Part shown: positions 47,141 to 62,482 of the stretch, in pieces | Layout of the letters: every line of letters starts with the position of its first letter | How positions within the stretch are numbered: position 1 is the first letter of the stretch | The notes under the pieces: generated by a model | Told to the model about the DNA's origin: nothing | Database searches by the model: none | The model's input: only the letters and a program-made list of their open reading frames with translations | Position numbers and translations under genes: made by a program | NCBI GenBank assembly: GCA_003254905.1 | Contig: QANU01102866.1 | Span: 313,538 to 377,537 of the forward strand | Source of the DNA: Nissolia schottii | Lineage: Eukaryota; Streptophyta; Magnoliopsida; Fabales; Fabaceae | Length of the DNA stretch: 64,000 nt | Direction: 5' to 3'

Positions 47141-50100
47141 ATGACTCAAGACGTTGAGATGAAAGATTACCACCAATCAACACCCGCTCCAACGCCATCC
47201 ACGTTACAACGTAACTAATCCTCTTCCTCAAACCACTCTCCTTTCCAATTCTCAATTATCGTTTATTATTATCATCTTAATTATTATTTGCTGTTGGAAT
47301 TGGATTTCATAGAATTGAAGGAGATAGCATCGATCATCGAAAGCGGTTGGTACGCAAAGGAAGTTCGCAGAATCGCTCGTGCCGTGCGACTCACCATCGC
47401 GCTAAGGCGGAAACTCACGGCGACGGTTCTCTTATCCTCCCTAAATTACGTTCTTACCCCCGGTTCTGAGCCTCACACCAAGTTATCTTCCTACCTTCCC
47501 AAGGTAATAACCTTTTTGACTGGTTTGGAGCTTTAGATTGAAAGGATAGTTCTTAATTACAAGAGAAAAGAATATTTTTTTTGTTGTCGTTGTTGTTGTT
47601 GGTATTGACTCTAGTTGACTCTTCTGCCTTATCCATGTTAAATGGAGGCACTTCATCATTTAGCAATTGTGATCAATTTCACATGGTTTTGCTTTCTGTG
47701 TAAAGATTGAAGTATGAGGACTGTATGGGTTTGAGTACATAAGCACCTTAATTGGGTGAGTTTGGTTTAAAGTCCGAGAGCTGCGAAAAATTACTTTTGA
47801 ATTTCGATGGTGCTTTTATTAAGTGTCGAAGATAAACTTTTGTACTTTTCCATTCACTAAATTGGTGTCGAAGGAAGATAAATTTATACTTTCCTATTCA
47901 ATGACATGTACAAAAGCACAAAATTGGCTATTTTCTGATTCTGACTTTATGATAAGCTGACCCAAACATGCTACACAAACTTAAGAAGTACTTTACTTAA
48001 ATGAAAAATCAAAATATGTAATTTTTCTGGGAGTATTACGTTGCTACAATGGTATATATTTAATTTAAGTCCATATTTTTGTCACTGGTTGTATAGGAGG
48101 ATGCTCAGGAAATGGAAGTGGACAGTGGAACATCTGCTACTCAAACCCCGGCCAAGCATTTGTTGCCCGAGCTGGAAATCTACTGTTACCTCCTCGTGCT
48201 ACTTTTTCTGATTGATCAGAAAAGATACAATGAGGTTGGGTAGTGTATGCTTATGAATTTGTCAACTATTCTAATTGATGACACAGGCTGATGATGCTTC
48301 AATTTTCTGTTTTAGGCCAAAGCTTGTTCCTCGGCAAGCATTGTTCGGCTGAAGAGCCTGAACAGAAGAACCGTTGATGTTATTGCATCGAGACTGTACT
48401 TTTATTACTCATATAGCTATGAACTTACAGGAGATCTTGCTGAAATCCGAGGGTGAGTTATAAGGTGCTTCTATATGAAATCCAAAAATTAATTCTGAGG
48501 CAGATGTTTACGTGCATTTGGCACATGACAGTTAAAGGAGATTTACATCGAAATCAGATTTATCGCATTTGATACTAATGGCATTTGTATTTCAGTAACC
48601 TCCTTGCATTGCACCGGATTGCTACCCTGCGCCATGATGAGCTCGGTCAGGTTTGTTTCAACTTACTTTGTGTTTTCTTTCATTGTGGTTACTGATCTTG
48701 TGCTTACCTAGTGATGCAATGCAGGAAACACTTCTTAATCTTTTGCTTCATAACTACCTCCAGTACAACCTGTATGATCAGGCAGAGAAGTTGAGGTCTA
48801 AGGCTCCACGTTTTGAAGCTCATTCAAACCAACAGGTACGGTGGTTCTGTTATTCTAGGTGTCAAGGGGATTTGTTTCCTGTGGTGTATTCCATCTCCAC
48901 CTTTTATACCCAGTCTGAGGACTGTTTTCAGAGATGATGCTCGTGTTTTTCTTTCTCAATAATTCTGAGTCTTATATGTTCATCTAGTCTAATTTAAATT
49001 TATTTTTCTTATTCATTTTTACTTGAATGCTAATGGTGTCCACATTTGTTGTGTTTCCTTTTTAGTTCTGTCGTTATCTCTTCTACCTTGGGAAAATTCG
49101 GGCAATTCAGCTGGAGTATACCGATGCAAAAGAGTCTCTTCTGCAGGCTGCTCGTAAAGCTCCAGTTGCAGCACGGGGCTTCCGTATTCAATGCAACAAG
49201 TGGGCTGTGATAGTGCGTTTATTGTTAGGAGAAATACCTGAGAGGACTGTCTTTATGCAGAGAGGAATGGATAAAGCTTTGAGTCCTTACTTTGAACTTA
49301 CAAATGTAAGTTTACATATCAACTTGAGTTAGCTATGATAAGGTCCAGTCCACAATTAAACCTATATGTTTAATGATATATTTAGTTCATATATTGGTGT
49401 TATCAGCAATTGGGTCTCATCAGCTATCTCCTCTGAGGGCTTACTTTGAACTTGCGCCAACTTCTTTGTTGTTTTAATACAGTTCTACTCTATTTAGGCA
49501 TTGACCATCTCTGACTCCATTTGTAGAGCAATATTCTTTTAAATTTTAGTGTATGCTCGTTTAACCTTGCACTTAAATTTTTTCTTTTTAACGTAGGCCA
49601 TGTTTTGGTATGTTGCGGGCTAAGTTTTGCTACTTTTTTATAAAAAATATTCATAGGGCTTTTGAAAAGGACCTTAGGGAATGGTGAAAGTAGTTGTGGG
49701 ATTCAACTATGAAACACCTAAAACAAATTACTTTTGTTGAATTCCTTATCAGGACTTGATCTTATGCATTTGTATGGGTCTTTGTTCAATCTTCCATGCT
49801 TTGTTGGAAGTTATTTTGTGTTTCTAATTCATTATCTGCTGATTATCCTTTGATTATGAAATCTCCTTTTCAAACCCAATGGAATCTTTTCTCGTAACCT
49901 AGTAACAAATTCAATTATTTACCACTGTTGTGGAATTTCAGGCTGTTCGGATTGGTGACTTGGAGCTGTTTAGGAATGTTGCAGAGAAGTTTGCTACCAC
50001 TTTCAATACAGACAGAACTCATAATTTGATTGTTCGGCTGCGTCATAATGTCATCAGAACTGGTTTACGCAACATCAGCATATCGTACTCTCGCATCTCG

Positions 50101-50454
50101 CTAGCTGATGTAGCTGAAAAGTTGAGGTTGGACTCTCCAACTCCTGTTGCTGATGCCGAGAGCATAGTGGCAAAGGCTATCCGTGATGGGGCCATTGATG
50201 CGACATTGGATCATGCTAATGGTTGGATGGTGTCAAAGGAAACCGGAGATATTTACTCAACAAATGATCCTCAGTTGGCCTTCAATTCTCGGATTGCCTT
50301 CTGTCTTAACATGCACAATGATGCTGTTCGAGCACTGCGATTTCCGCCTAACACACACAAGGAAAAGGAAAGCGCTGAGAAGATGAGAGAGATGCAACAA
50401 CAAGAGCAAGAACTGGCTAAGCATATTGCAGAGGAAGATGATGATGACTTCTGA
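47141..50454 (+). CDS. RPN3: 26S proteasome regulatory subunit RPN3 (PSMD3 homologue)
   Basis: Eight exons: 47141-47210, 47313-47503, 48097-48234, 48316-48452, 48596-48650, 48725-48835, 49066-49305 and 49942-50454. They give 484 residues, close to the 488 of Arabidopsis RPN3a. The protein starts MTQDVEMKD. It has the conserved [24 protein letters not shown] region, the helical repeats ([40 protein letters not shown]), then a PCI domain near the C terminus ([53 protein letters not shown]) and an acidic tail EEDDDDF. RPN3 is a lid subunit of the 19S cap that unfolds and deubiquitinates substrates; it is essential in Arabidopsis (EMB2719). All borders follow GT..AG and all junctions keep frame. 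Confidence 0.96.
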
Positions 50455-52245
50455 TGATAATGATTTTGCTCCTTTTTTATTTTTTAGAAAAAAAAATCTT
50501 GCCAACAATTGCAGCCAGGATATATTCATTTCCTACATTTGCTCACATTTCTCATTTAGGGAACTTCCATTACCATTTCCTTTTAGGACCATTTTAGTGA
50601 TTCAGTTCAAAATTCTAAATATTGAAAAGGATTACTCATCGACCAAAAATAATAAAAGTATTTAATCTGAAGGACCAATTGGGTTATTACAATGAATTTC
50701 TATCTACTCATCATTTGACTAGTCATTTTTTACTATTCTCCTTTAAATAACCACTCCTCTGAATATATAATAATCACAGTGAAAGTTTGACTATTCTCTT
50801 ACAGTGCATATTGTTCTATTTCGGCATTTCTATTCTGATCGAGTTTTTTAAACGAATTGATGACACTTGATTATAAAGAAAATACATTTTTTTTTTGGTT
50901 TTGTTTTAAACTTTAGCTTGGCTTACTTTTCAAAAAGTAATTATTTGAGAAACTGTTTGAAACAAATTGTATGCACTAAAGAAGAGTGGCGGCTTAAAAT
51001 GATATGATTTACTAATTACATCTATCTAATATCTTTGATTATACATATATATAATATTTTCTTGACATGTTGAACCTTTACATTACTTTTTTGTGTATGT
51101 GCGGTTATTTTACCGTAAATGATAGAATATTATTTGCAGTTGTTTAATTTTTGTTGTAGGTCCCATCGTGAATTTGCTGTCCCTGAGATTGCTTGACGGT
51201 GAAATCATAGAAGCATGCCTCGTATGGATCAGGCTTATATTGTTTTAGTAATGGGGACAAATCGACGTCAAAATGTCCAATTGGGTGATTTCTTTACTCG
51301 GGAAATTTTTATATGTCAAATATATCTCCCATGTGTCCTCAGATTGAATCAAGCGGTGATTAATCATATAATCGCTATAGTATAGCTAACAGACAATTGA
51401 CAATTTATAATAGCCAAAAATGGGACATGTGGATGTAGCTCAATTAAAACGACACCGCCAACCATTTCCATGTGACCTCTTGTGCTATGATAGATAGATC
51501 TAACACTATTTTTACATTTCATAAAATAGAAAAAAGAAAAAAACTATTCTGTGTCATTTTATCCACAAATAGATACTCACCAACAGATCCATATGATACC
51601 AAGGGCCTAACAAATTGTGATTTGGGAAAAACTATGCCAAAAAAAAGGAAGAAATTAATTACCAATGGAGAAAATTTTGTACAATTATAAAGTGTCATGT
51701 TAAATATATTTCTAATCACAAACAGATATTTTAACTTCTAATTTTAAGCAAGTAATCGACCGAAGTATTATTATTTGTATGATATATAAGAAGTATATAT
51801 AATATTACGCTCAACGAGGCATTAGATTTTTCGTACTGGGGTTTTTTTTGAATTTTGATACATTCACGGCTCTAATGTTGGGATGTGCATGTGGGTGCCA
51901 AGGGAAGTGTAAAGAAGAGAACGTGAGAATAATTGAATGAGGTTCAGATTCAGAATTCTGTAGGCTTGTACAGATAAAAAAACTTAATTTAATAATAATA
52001 ATAATAATAATAATGATGATTGTTTCTTGAGTTAATTACTCCTGCAGGGCTCACATGTGCAAACTTTTACCTTAAGTGAGTCTGGGTCCCTTATTTAAGG
52101 ACAATTTTGTGCTTGGACATGACAATAATAAAGTGTAAATAAAAATTCTTGCATCCCTATCCTTCCAAGCTTCATCACCTTCATTTGCATTTGCATTCCT
52201 TTCAATTGGGGTCTTGGCCATTCAAACAAGGCAAAGAAGAAGATA
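50455..52245. other. intergenic region between RPN3 and the expansin
   Basis: AT-rich spacer. Contains an (AAT)n run at about 51991-52013. No gene or repeat family recognised. The last about 200 bases are the expansin promoter and leader, without a convincing TATA box. Confidence 0.6.
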
Positions 52246-54074
52246 ATGGCCAAAGTTATGCTTGTTTTGGCTAGCTTAATTGGATTATGTTGCTTCACAA
52301 TCAATACCTGTGCTTTCTCACCTTCTGGATGGACCAATGCTCACGCCACATTTTATGGCGGTAGCGATGCCTCAGGAACTATGGGTAAGCCGTTGTGACT
52401 TTCTACCTAATTTCAACACTGTATACCATGTTTTGATAGGCATTTGAGATGTCTTAAATGGGGATTTGTGAGATCAAACTCAGCTTGCTTTTATATTTTT
52501 GCTATATATGTAAAGTGTTGCCTTTCATTCCTTACACTTGATTATGCAATTTATGCTACAAAACTTTGGTTTTGCCAAAAACAAAAGTCTCTTTCTTTCA
52601 TGTTGATTGCTATTCCATCATCATTAGAGTTTGTTTGATTTGTGTCTTTATTTTTTATGATTCAAGTAATCGACCTTACATAGTAAACAAAAGCTTAGTC
52701 ATTGTTGTAATTGTATTGTTTTAAAGAATTTTGTGAGGGCGAAACAAAAAAAATTGTGTTTTTTATTTTCATTATTTTCTTTACATTTTAAAAATATAAA
52801 ATAAAAATAAGAAGTAAAAATAGATATAAAACCGAGCCTTAACATACCAAAATCACTTTACAATTTAAAGTATCTAGATAATATAAAAAATCAAGTTTAC
52901 AGCACTAACTAGTTTTCATTTCTCTCCCTACCCTGCTATTTGCAAGCATTGAATTTTTACACACATGTATTGCAGGAGGAGCTTGTGGGTATGGGAATCT
53001 GTATTCAACAGGTTATGGAACCAGAACCGCAGCATTAAGCACTGCCCTATTCAATGATGGAGCTTCATGTGGGGAGTGCTACAAAATCATATGTGACTAT
53101 AAATCAGACTCTAGATGGTGCATTAAAGGAACATCTATAACCATAACCGCCACAAACTTTTGCCCTCCCAATTTCGCTCTTCCAAACAACAATGGTGGCT
53201 GGTGCAACCCACCCTTGAAACATTTTGACATGGCTCAACCTGCATGGGAAAAGATTGGTATCTACAGAGGAGGGATTGTGCCTGTGTTATTCCAAAGGTA
53301 TTCATAAATTTCTTCTCTGCCTTGGTCCAATATTGAATATCATTGACTTTATCCTAAATGCCATATCAAACATAGGGAATGTTTTCTCAACATATATAAA
53401 CAAATGCATATCTTAGTTATTATGTTAGTGGTAAATGTGATTATAAGCATAAACTAATTAGTTTAGAATTATGATATTTTTGCAAAATAAATCCTAGGTA
53501 CAAAATATTATATAATATAAACATTATTTTGTAACCTTTTTAGTAAATCACCATATAAAAAAATATATTTTCAGACAATTTAAATAAAACAAAAAAATTT
53601 AAAATTATTTTTAAGTTGATAATCAAGATATAAATTAATTTTTACATAATTGATTACATTTAAAAAATGACTATATTTATAATTAATTATTAAAATTATT
53701 TTAATCTCGCTGTTCTCTCAAGCATTACTCGGATTAAATATTGTCCTTTGAAAAATTAATGTTGCAGGGTCCCATGCAAAAAGCATGGAGGGGTAAGGTT
53801 CACAATCAATGGGAGAGACTACTTTGAGCTTGTGTTGATCAGCAATGTGGCTGGCGGTGGATCCATCCAATCTGTGTCCATCAAAGGCTCCAAAACTGGT
53901 TGGATGGCCATGTCAAGAAATTGGGGTGCTAATTGGCAATCCAATGCTTATTTGAATGGCCAATCTTTGTCCTTTAGGGTCACTACCACTGATGGAGAAA
54001 CCAGAGTTTTCCAAAGCATTGTTCCTGCTAGTTGGGCATTTGGCCAGACTTTCTCTAGCCCTGTCCAATTCTAA
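52246..54074 (+). CDS. EXPA11: alpha-expansin, EXPA11-like
   Basis: Three exons: 52246-52384, 52976-53297 and 53768-54074, giving 255 residues. A signal peptide (about 24 residues) precedes [20 protein letters not shown] and GACGYG. The catalytic-like double-psi barrel includes [32 protein letters not shown] and the HFD motif ([10 protein letters not shown]). The C-terminal carbohydrate-binding domain (CBM63) has the Trp-rich [18 protein letters not shown] and ends FSSPVQF. The GGA-CGYG and GWC..PPLKHFD blocks make it an alpha-expansin. It loosens cellulose-xyloglucan contacts in the growing wall at acid pH without hydrolysis. The sequence is closest in memory to Arabidopsis EXPA11 (At1g20190), which also sits beside RPN3. 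Confidence 0.95.
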
Positions 54075-55780
54075 GACCACATTTATAGAAGAAAAATAAT
54101 TCTCGAGTCAGGAAATTATTGGGTGCTCATGAAACAATAGACCCGTGACATTTTAGATACAAGGCCCGATTAACTTGCCCCTTTATCTAAATTGTTATTT
54201 TATCATTGGATAAAACATAATTCGGTCTAGTGTTCCGTAAATATCCAATAATTTTTCCTCGAGAGTGATGGGTTTTGGATTTTAGATTTTTTCCAATAAC
54301 CAGAGCGGCTGAGGCGTGCTTAATTATTTTATTGGAGCAGCCCGCCACCCCTCTTCTGGTTTTGATGATTTGGTGGATCAAGCTTATAAGCTGCAGAGAA
54401 GTTTTTAGGTGTTCTTAAAACAAGAGAAAAATATTATTTTGTTTCATTCACCACTTATAAGTCACTAATTTTACTAACAACATTGTGAAAGTAAAAACAC
54501 GTGATCCACAATATCAAGTGATGAAAGAAACGGAACAGGACTTTTTCTCTTACTACTGGAGCTCTATAGAATTTTTCTCAGCCCTTAATTAGTGAAGTTC
54601 AAGGTGGGCACATGGCTTGCATGGATTGTTACTGTTCTCAATAAGAATAATTTGAAGTTTAACTTTATACCGAAGAAGTGAAGATTGTTGTAATATGAAT
54701 ACTCTTTGTTGTAACTGTATTAAGGGGATATCAAAAATGTTAATTCCCTGAAGTATTCAATATATAGTGTATGTTCTTGTCATTGTTGTGTATTATTTAA
54801 TTCCATCAAGCTTTTGAGACCATAGAATTTGTTAAATGTGTATGATGCATATGCTCTAGTACAGCTTGCAAAATGCTGCACAGAATCTCTGTTTTTTTCT
54901 TCTCTTTTGATTAAAAGCACGACATGAGAGTTGAAAAAGTGAGAGTCACGACATTAGCTGGCACCTCTCAATTGAATGAATTGATGCCTCACATGAACCG
55001 TATAGAGACACGGACACACATAATTCAGATGAACTGAAACTTGTTTGTGGGCTACACCAACTTCAATGAACTTGTTACATAGCAACATCACACATGAACA
55101 GTAACATGCATGTACTTTGATGGATATTTCTATCAAATTTTAAAAGCAATTCATAAATGGTATAAATGCTATAGTTATGCCTTAACTATATTAGTTAGTT
55201 ACAACTTATTCTTTTGGCATATGGATAATCACATGTTCATAATATTGAACTACAAGATTAAGCAAAGATGGCAGTGTATTGGTTGAAGCAAAACCACCCA
55301 ACCAATAATTCTGGGGTCAATGTAGTCCAACTCCAACCAAAGACCCCTTTTCCATTACTTTCTAATTGGTGTTGATTGTTGAAGCAAGGAAAATTGCAGT
55401 ACAAACCCAACATAAACTGGTTTTGTTCAAAAGTACACTATTACTTATAATTCTATGGGAATCGGTGACATGTCAAGAATAATAGAGCTTCAAATTTCAC
55501 AACAAAAAAAAATGAAAAGAAAATAAAGGAATGAGGTAAATAATATATAACAAGAAGTTGGTCAGAACCATATATATTTTGGGCTTGCTTTTGTACTAAT
55601 GTTCGTTTGAAAAAAGAATAATAAAAAAATAAAAATAAAGTACCAAATTTGTTTATTCAAATAGAAGATACTTAGAAAACACTGCTCCACTAACAGGGTC
55701 ATAGGTCACCAAATAGCTTTTAACAACCACACACCCTTAACAACTCCATGTCCACTGTTCCATTGGCCATTGCATTCCCC
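54075..55780. other. intergenic region between expansin and peroxidase
   Basis: Contains the expansin 3' end and about 1.5 kb of AT-rich spacer. A GC-richer patch at 54300-54370 gives only a short frame with no recognisable family. No repeats seen. Confidence 0.55.
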
Positions 55781-55789
55781 CTATAAATA
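55762..55789 (+). promoter_or_regulatory. CAAT-like and TATA box of the peroxidase gene
   Basis: ATTGG (about 55762-55766) and CTATAAATA (55781-55789) lie 65-92 bases upstream of the start codon. This is a compact, well-placed core promoter with a short leader. Confidence 0.7.
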
Positions 55790-55853
55790 CCATTCACCTT
55801 AATGTTCATAACAAGTCATAAACTAAGGTTTAAATTTTTGTGATTAGAGAAAT

Positions 55854-57552
<1,699 letters not shown>

Positions 57553-58156
57553 TGGTTTTAAATTATGGTTGCGGTTGCACAACATAATTTAAAAATGTTA
57601 TTGGTCATTTGTCTAAATTTTGTCTAGCATCGTTATCTCCGTTCCACAATGCTTGTACACAAGATATTCAAAAAATAAAATAACATTTTCCTTATATGAT
57701 AGGGAAGAGAAGATACACAGCACCAAATTTGTATTTTCCAATATTCGACTACTAAAGCCTACAAATCAATGTGCACAAAGGAAATCAGAATAAAAACATT
57801 TACATGCATATATGGCTGGTCTAACTCTTAATAAAACTAAAGAAAAATTAACAAAAACGATTTGAAAATAATGAGCACTCATCAAATCCACCTAGGTCAT
57901 CGAGTAGGGATATGAAGAGCTACTAGTGAAACCTTCCTCTTTTGCACCGTGACATTGCACAAGCTTTGTTTATATCAAGAGAAATTCTTAATTACTTCTG
58001 GAACAAGAAAAATTCTGTACTCAAATTCGTTTTCCACATCAAGTGTGAAACAATAGATGAATTAGAACAAAATATTTATCTTGTTTTAAGAACGACTAAG
58101 AATTTCCCTTGTATAATACTCCGACTCATAATTAAGCCCTCTAGAACATACATCGT
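57553..58156. other. convergent intergenic region
   Basis: Lies between the 3' ends of the peroxidase (plus) and the DUF677 gene (minus). AT-rich, with nothing further recognised. Confidence 0.6.
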
Positions 58157-59768
58157 TCAAATGCTCTTGTTCCTCTCTGCAATTTCCTTCACAAGGAGAC
58201 TCCTTGACCTGTTTATGGTGAGAAAGCACAAGTAAATGTGTTCCTCAAGCTCATCCAATTGATCCAAAAAGCTAGACTCATTGTCACCAAACTCTCTCAC
58301 AACCTCCCTCAATATCTCATCACACTTCCCATAATTCCTAACACACACATCAGCAATCACCTTCCTATGCTCCACCTCATCATGCAACCTCTTCACCATC
58401 CTACTCATTGTGTCCAAGTCATTGATTAGTATGTAAACCCCTTTTGCAGCCACATCAAGTTGCTCACACAATCTCTCACAATAAGAGATTTTGTGACCAC
58501 TACTACCCTTTATTCTTCTCCTCTTCGTGAACAAACCAATTAAGCCACCCACAATGCTAGGTGCAGCCACCAGCCCAACAATGCTATGGAAAGAAAATAC
58601 CAATAATGCAATGAGAATGGCACTATGTGAAGCCACAAGTGCAATTGCAATAACCTTCTTGCAAATGCTCTTAAATGTCAACCTCCTCCTAATTTTCCCT
58701 CTCTTTGATCTCAGCCTTTGCAATAGCTCCATGTACTTGTCATGAATGTCACGGAATTCAACATTGCTAATGAGGGACAAAGGCTTGTTTTGCAACAATG
58801 CAAATGAAGCTAGCTCTCTATAGATCATGCCCCTTTGTGCTTGTTGCTCATAATTGCAATTTTTGTGGTCTTCACATTCACAATCACAATCAAAAACCCT
58901 TTTGCTTAGATTGAAAATCCTTGTGATTCTTCTATAGGAGAGTCTAATTGAGTGGACCCCTTCGAGGATTGTGTCACAGCAATGGCAGGCCTCTAAGCTT
59001 GCTTCAAAGTAATCCACTAGGAGATGGTGCACCTTCATGTTCTCCTTCATTTGTGTTATGGTTTCTTGCCTTGGCTCAAGCAATTGCTCGGTGAGGTGCT
59101 TGCAAAATGGAAGGGAATTAGAAGAAGAATTTGGTGTTGTTGGGGAATTATTTGATGAGGGCAAGAGTGATCTTGTTGTTGTGGCGGTGCTGATTGTCCT
59201 TCCAAGCTGAACTTGTGCTTTGTTGCATATTTCTATGTAGGACTTTGTTCTGAACGCTTCTAAGTATTCTTCATTCACATTTGGCTTATTGTACAAGCTA
59301 TTATCTTGGTCACATTCCTCCATTGATCTACCTGGAAATAATTTGCATAAAATGAACTTCATCATTAATTAGCTAATTATTGGACAAGAAATTCTTATAT
59401 GGTCTAGGAGCATGAAATTTCTCTTAATCTGTTCCATTTATCTGAACATATTATGCGAAAATTACTACTTTACTCAGCATCGTCAATTCTCTATGGTTTG
59501 TGAATTTAACAGAAAGAAGCATATATCTAATCTAAGACTCATAGCAAGAAGCTCGAATTGATTAATTGATTAATGCTTCTGGTATCCTAATGCTTCTTTT
59601 GATCATGGGACGGGGAAGAAGAAGCTGAAGCATATAACAAACAAGAAATTACTTTATTATATATGTTTATATGAAATTAAGATGTATATGAATTTCAGAT
59701 ATTATATGATATATATTCTTACCCGGTCTTCTTCGAGGAGAACACATTAGCCACCAAGTGTGTGTCAT
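58157..59768 (-). CDS. UPF0496 (DUF677) membrane-associated protein
   Basis: I support two exons on the minus strand: 59768-59723 (MTHTWWLMCSPRRRP) and 59331-58157. The joint is GACCGG|gtaagaa with acceptor tttccag. It keeps frame and gives 406 residues. The 402-residue continuous frame that starts at 59365 would read through the intron end, so I prefer the spliced form. The body has the DUF677 pattern: NEEYLEAFRTKSYIEI near the start, long helical segments, a conserved central hydrophobic stretch (IAIALVASHSAILIALLVF and IVGLVAAPSIVGGLIGLF, likely two membrane passes) and a helical C-terminal third (LCEQLDVAAKGVYILINDLD, LDELEEHIYLCFLTINRS). Relatives are known as UPF0496 and include AT14A-like proteins linked to wall-membrane contact. 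The function here is unknown. Confidence 0.85.
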
Positions 59769-59862
59769 GTCAAGCTGGCCAGATCTCTGATTTGTAATCT
59801 TTGGAACTGAATTTCTAATTATAACAAGTGGATGAAGGAATCATTCCACCAAAGTGTGTGTG

Positions 59863-59872
59863 TATATATATA
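59863..59872 (-). promoter_or_regulatory. TATA-like run upstream of the DUF677 gene
   Basis: TATATATATA sits about 95-105 bases upstream of the proposed first ATG (59768). It fits a core promoter but could also be a simple repeat. Confidence 0.4.
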
Positions 59873-60516
59873 CACTCACATAAATGGAGGGAGAGAAAGA
59901 GTGGTGTGTGTATTATTATTACATTATTAATTTCTGGCTTGTGGGGAGAAGTTAAGAGGAAATTAAAAGAGAAGGGAAATCCAGTTGGCAGTTAGCATTA
60001 CCACAAATGGCTTCAATTTGTTACTTAGTTCTCACGTTAGCGTAATTGGCACGTTGTGTTCTCTCCCACATCGACACCACCTAGCTAGCTCCTCCTACAA
60101 GCTCAATCTATCTGTCCAAATAAATCATGAGATAATGAAAAAAAAATGTTGTGTGTACTTATTTTGTGTTAGACATTATGTTGATTTATATTTTATTTAT
60201 TCTTATATGAGATACTAATAAGATATATATAAATTTTAGTGGAATCTCATTTAATGGAAGATAAGATGTGAATAAAGACGACGTCTTATTCTAAATAACA
60301 CAACCCAATAAATGCCTAACCATTTTTATTTTTTTTATTCTCTTTTGTCCCTTTGATTTGGTTCACGCTTCATCATCCGTTTTCAAATTAAACTCTGATG
60401 ACATTGCGGCATCATCTTCTAGCTAGGCAAAGTTTCTGTTAACAATGTTACCTAAAACCTATAAATTCCATTATAACATTAGTACTATACTAGTATATAT
60501 TTACACACGCACATAC

Positions 60517-60529
<13 letters not shown>

Positions 60530-60571
<42 letters not shown>
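60530..60571. repeat. (TA)n microsatellite
   Basis: About 21 TA units after (CATA)n. Confidence 0.92.
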
Positions 60572-60575
<4 letters not shown>

Positions 60576-61198
60576 GTATGGATTAATCTAACATGTATAA
60601 AATTTGCTAACACAAAAACTAAAACAAGTAAATAAAATGTTTATTGGGGCATTTGTTTTGTTTCAAGGTATATAAAATTATTTTTGGAATATAATCCCTT
60701 GGGAATGAGATGGTGCACCTAATTCACTTGAAAATTATAGTCCCTTATGCTTCAATAGATTGTGGATAAATCTCGAAATGTCATGTTTGTTAGGAAGTAT
60801 CTTGAGTCCAAGGCTGAGATATTATTAGTTGCTTTATTTATGATTTATATGAAATCATGTGCAATTTTGTTAGGCCCCAGTACTTCCCCCCAAAACCAAG
60901 GTCAAAGTAAATCAGCAGAGCCTAACAATTTAACTTCTCAACCACTATGGCCTGTGCAATGCACCAAAGAAAATAATCGCGTCTAGATTAGGGGCTCTAA
61001 ATTAGGATAAGAAAAATTAATTATATTTTAAACACGAATTGGTCTTTTTATTTAATTTACATAATTTGTGTAAAGCTTGTGCTACTTACATGGAAGACTA
61101 AGTAATTGGTTATACGGTTGAAATATTTGTACATCACAAAAATCGATACATGTATATATCACACACAAAAATAAATATTACAAAATAAAGAAATAAAC

Positions 61199-61344
61199 GT
61201 TACAAAATAGAAAAATAAACATTAGCAAACACATAAACAAACAATATTAAACACACTCATGTTTGTGCATGTACAAAAATAGAGAAATAAACATTATCAA
61301 ACATATAAACGAGCACTATTAAATACACACGTGTCCGTACATGT
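61199..61344. repeat. tandem duplication, about 72-bp period
   Basis: Two diverged copies share TACAAAA-TAGA-AAATAAACATTA, CAAACA-ATAAAC and ATTAAA-ACAC words, and each ends in GTGCATG/CGTACATG. Confidence 0.7.
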
Positions 61345-62448
61345 ATAAATGTTCGGTGACAATGTTTATTTATCTGTTTTATAATGTTTATTTTTTTATT
61401 TTATACACAGGGAGTTAGTTTTTAAAGTGTACAAATAATATTTTTGTTAATTATAAATGATTGATGCATAGTCATCTTGTGTTAGGTTTATGATACACTC
61501 GAATCTATATTTTAACATTACTCTTATAAACTTGCTAAAACAAATGCCAGATGCTTAAATGACCTAAGTTTTAAACATATATTTTAATAAATGACACTTT
61601 AACATTTTAAAAAACAATAAAAAATAAAATAATAAATGTCATTCTACTTAAAAACATATAAGTCAATAAATAAGTTTAAAAGTTAAGTTTGTGGATAAAT
61701 TTTCAAAACAAAAATCTATAAAATAAGATGGTTAGTGCTCCATTTCTTATGTGGGCAGGATTGTGGACTGAAGATGGGGGAGTCCTCGTGCTTCCATAGA
61801 TTTTGTGGATAAATTTTCGAAATATCTATCTTGTTTATTAGCGGGTGTCTTGTGTTATAGGCTGAGATATTATTATTAGTTGCTAAGACGTGTTTAAGAT
61901 ATGAGGCACAAACAGATGGCGCTTAGGCAAGATATTAACGTGGGTCCTACAATTCCCATTTTAATTGATAGATATACGTTTGCCACGTATAGGAATTAGT
62001 AATAATGATTACAAAATGTTTCTTAGCAGTGATGTAGAAGATTCTTCTGAATTGAACCCGGACCATGAATGACACAATCTTCTAATTTAAACCCGTACAA
62101 TTATTTGATCCCGGTATGTAGACACAAACAAACGCATACCCTTCTTATTGATACTTGACGCAAAGTAATTAGCATTTAATTAGAGCCATACAATTCTACT
62201 TGATTATGGCAAGGAAGTTGTTATTCATTTGGCAAGGACTCGACTTTTAGGATTTGGACATGACGTAGGAAATTTCCTTCTTGAGTTTTCCTTTCCCTTT
62301 TATTTTTCATAACCAAAAAGGAGCCTTCCACTACACGAGACTGGAGACTGGAGTCTGGAGAGAATTAATTAATGTATGCAACTTTTCGTAATCCCAACTA
62401 CAGCTGTCAATGTGACGGTTATTAAGTTATCTGAGTAGCTAGGATTGC

Positions 62449-62449
<1 letters not shown>

Positions 62450-62482
<33 letters not shown>
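62450..62482. repeat. compound (TG)n(TA)n microsatellite
   Basis: TG units followed directly by TA units. Confidence 0.9.

Noticed and set aside
51472-52337. Short frames between RPN3 and the expansin
   Set aside because: AT-rich chance frames; the minus-strand one overlaps the start of the expansin gene.
60762-60986. A 74-residue frame
   Set aside because: No recognisable family, and part of it lies in a local direct repeat.
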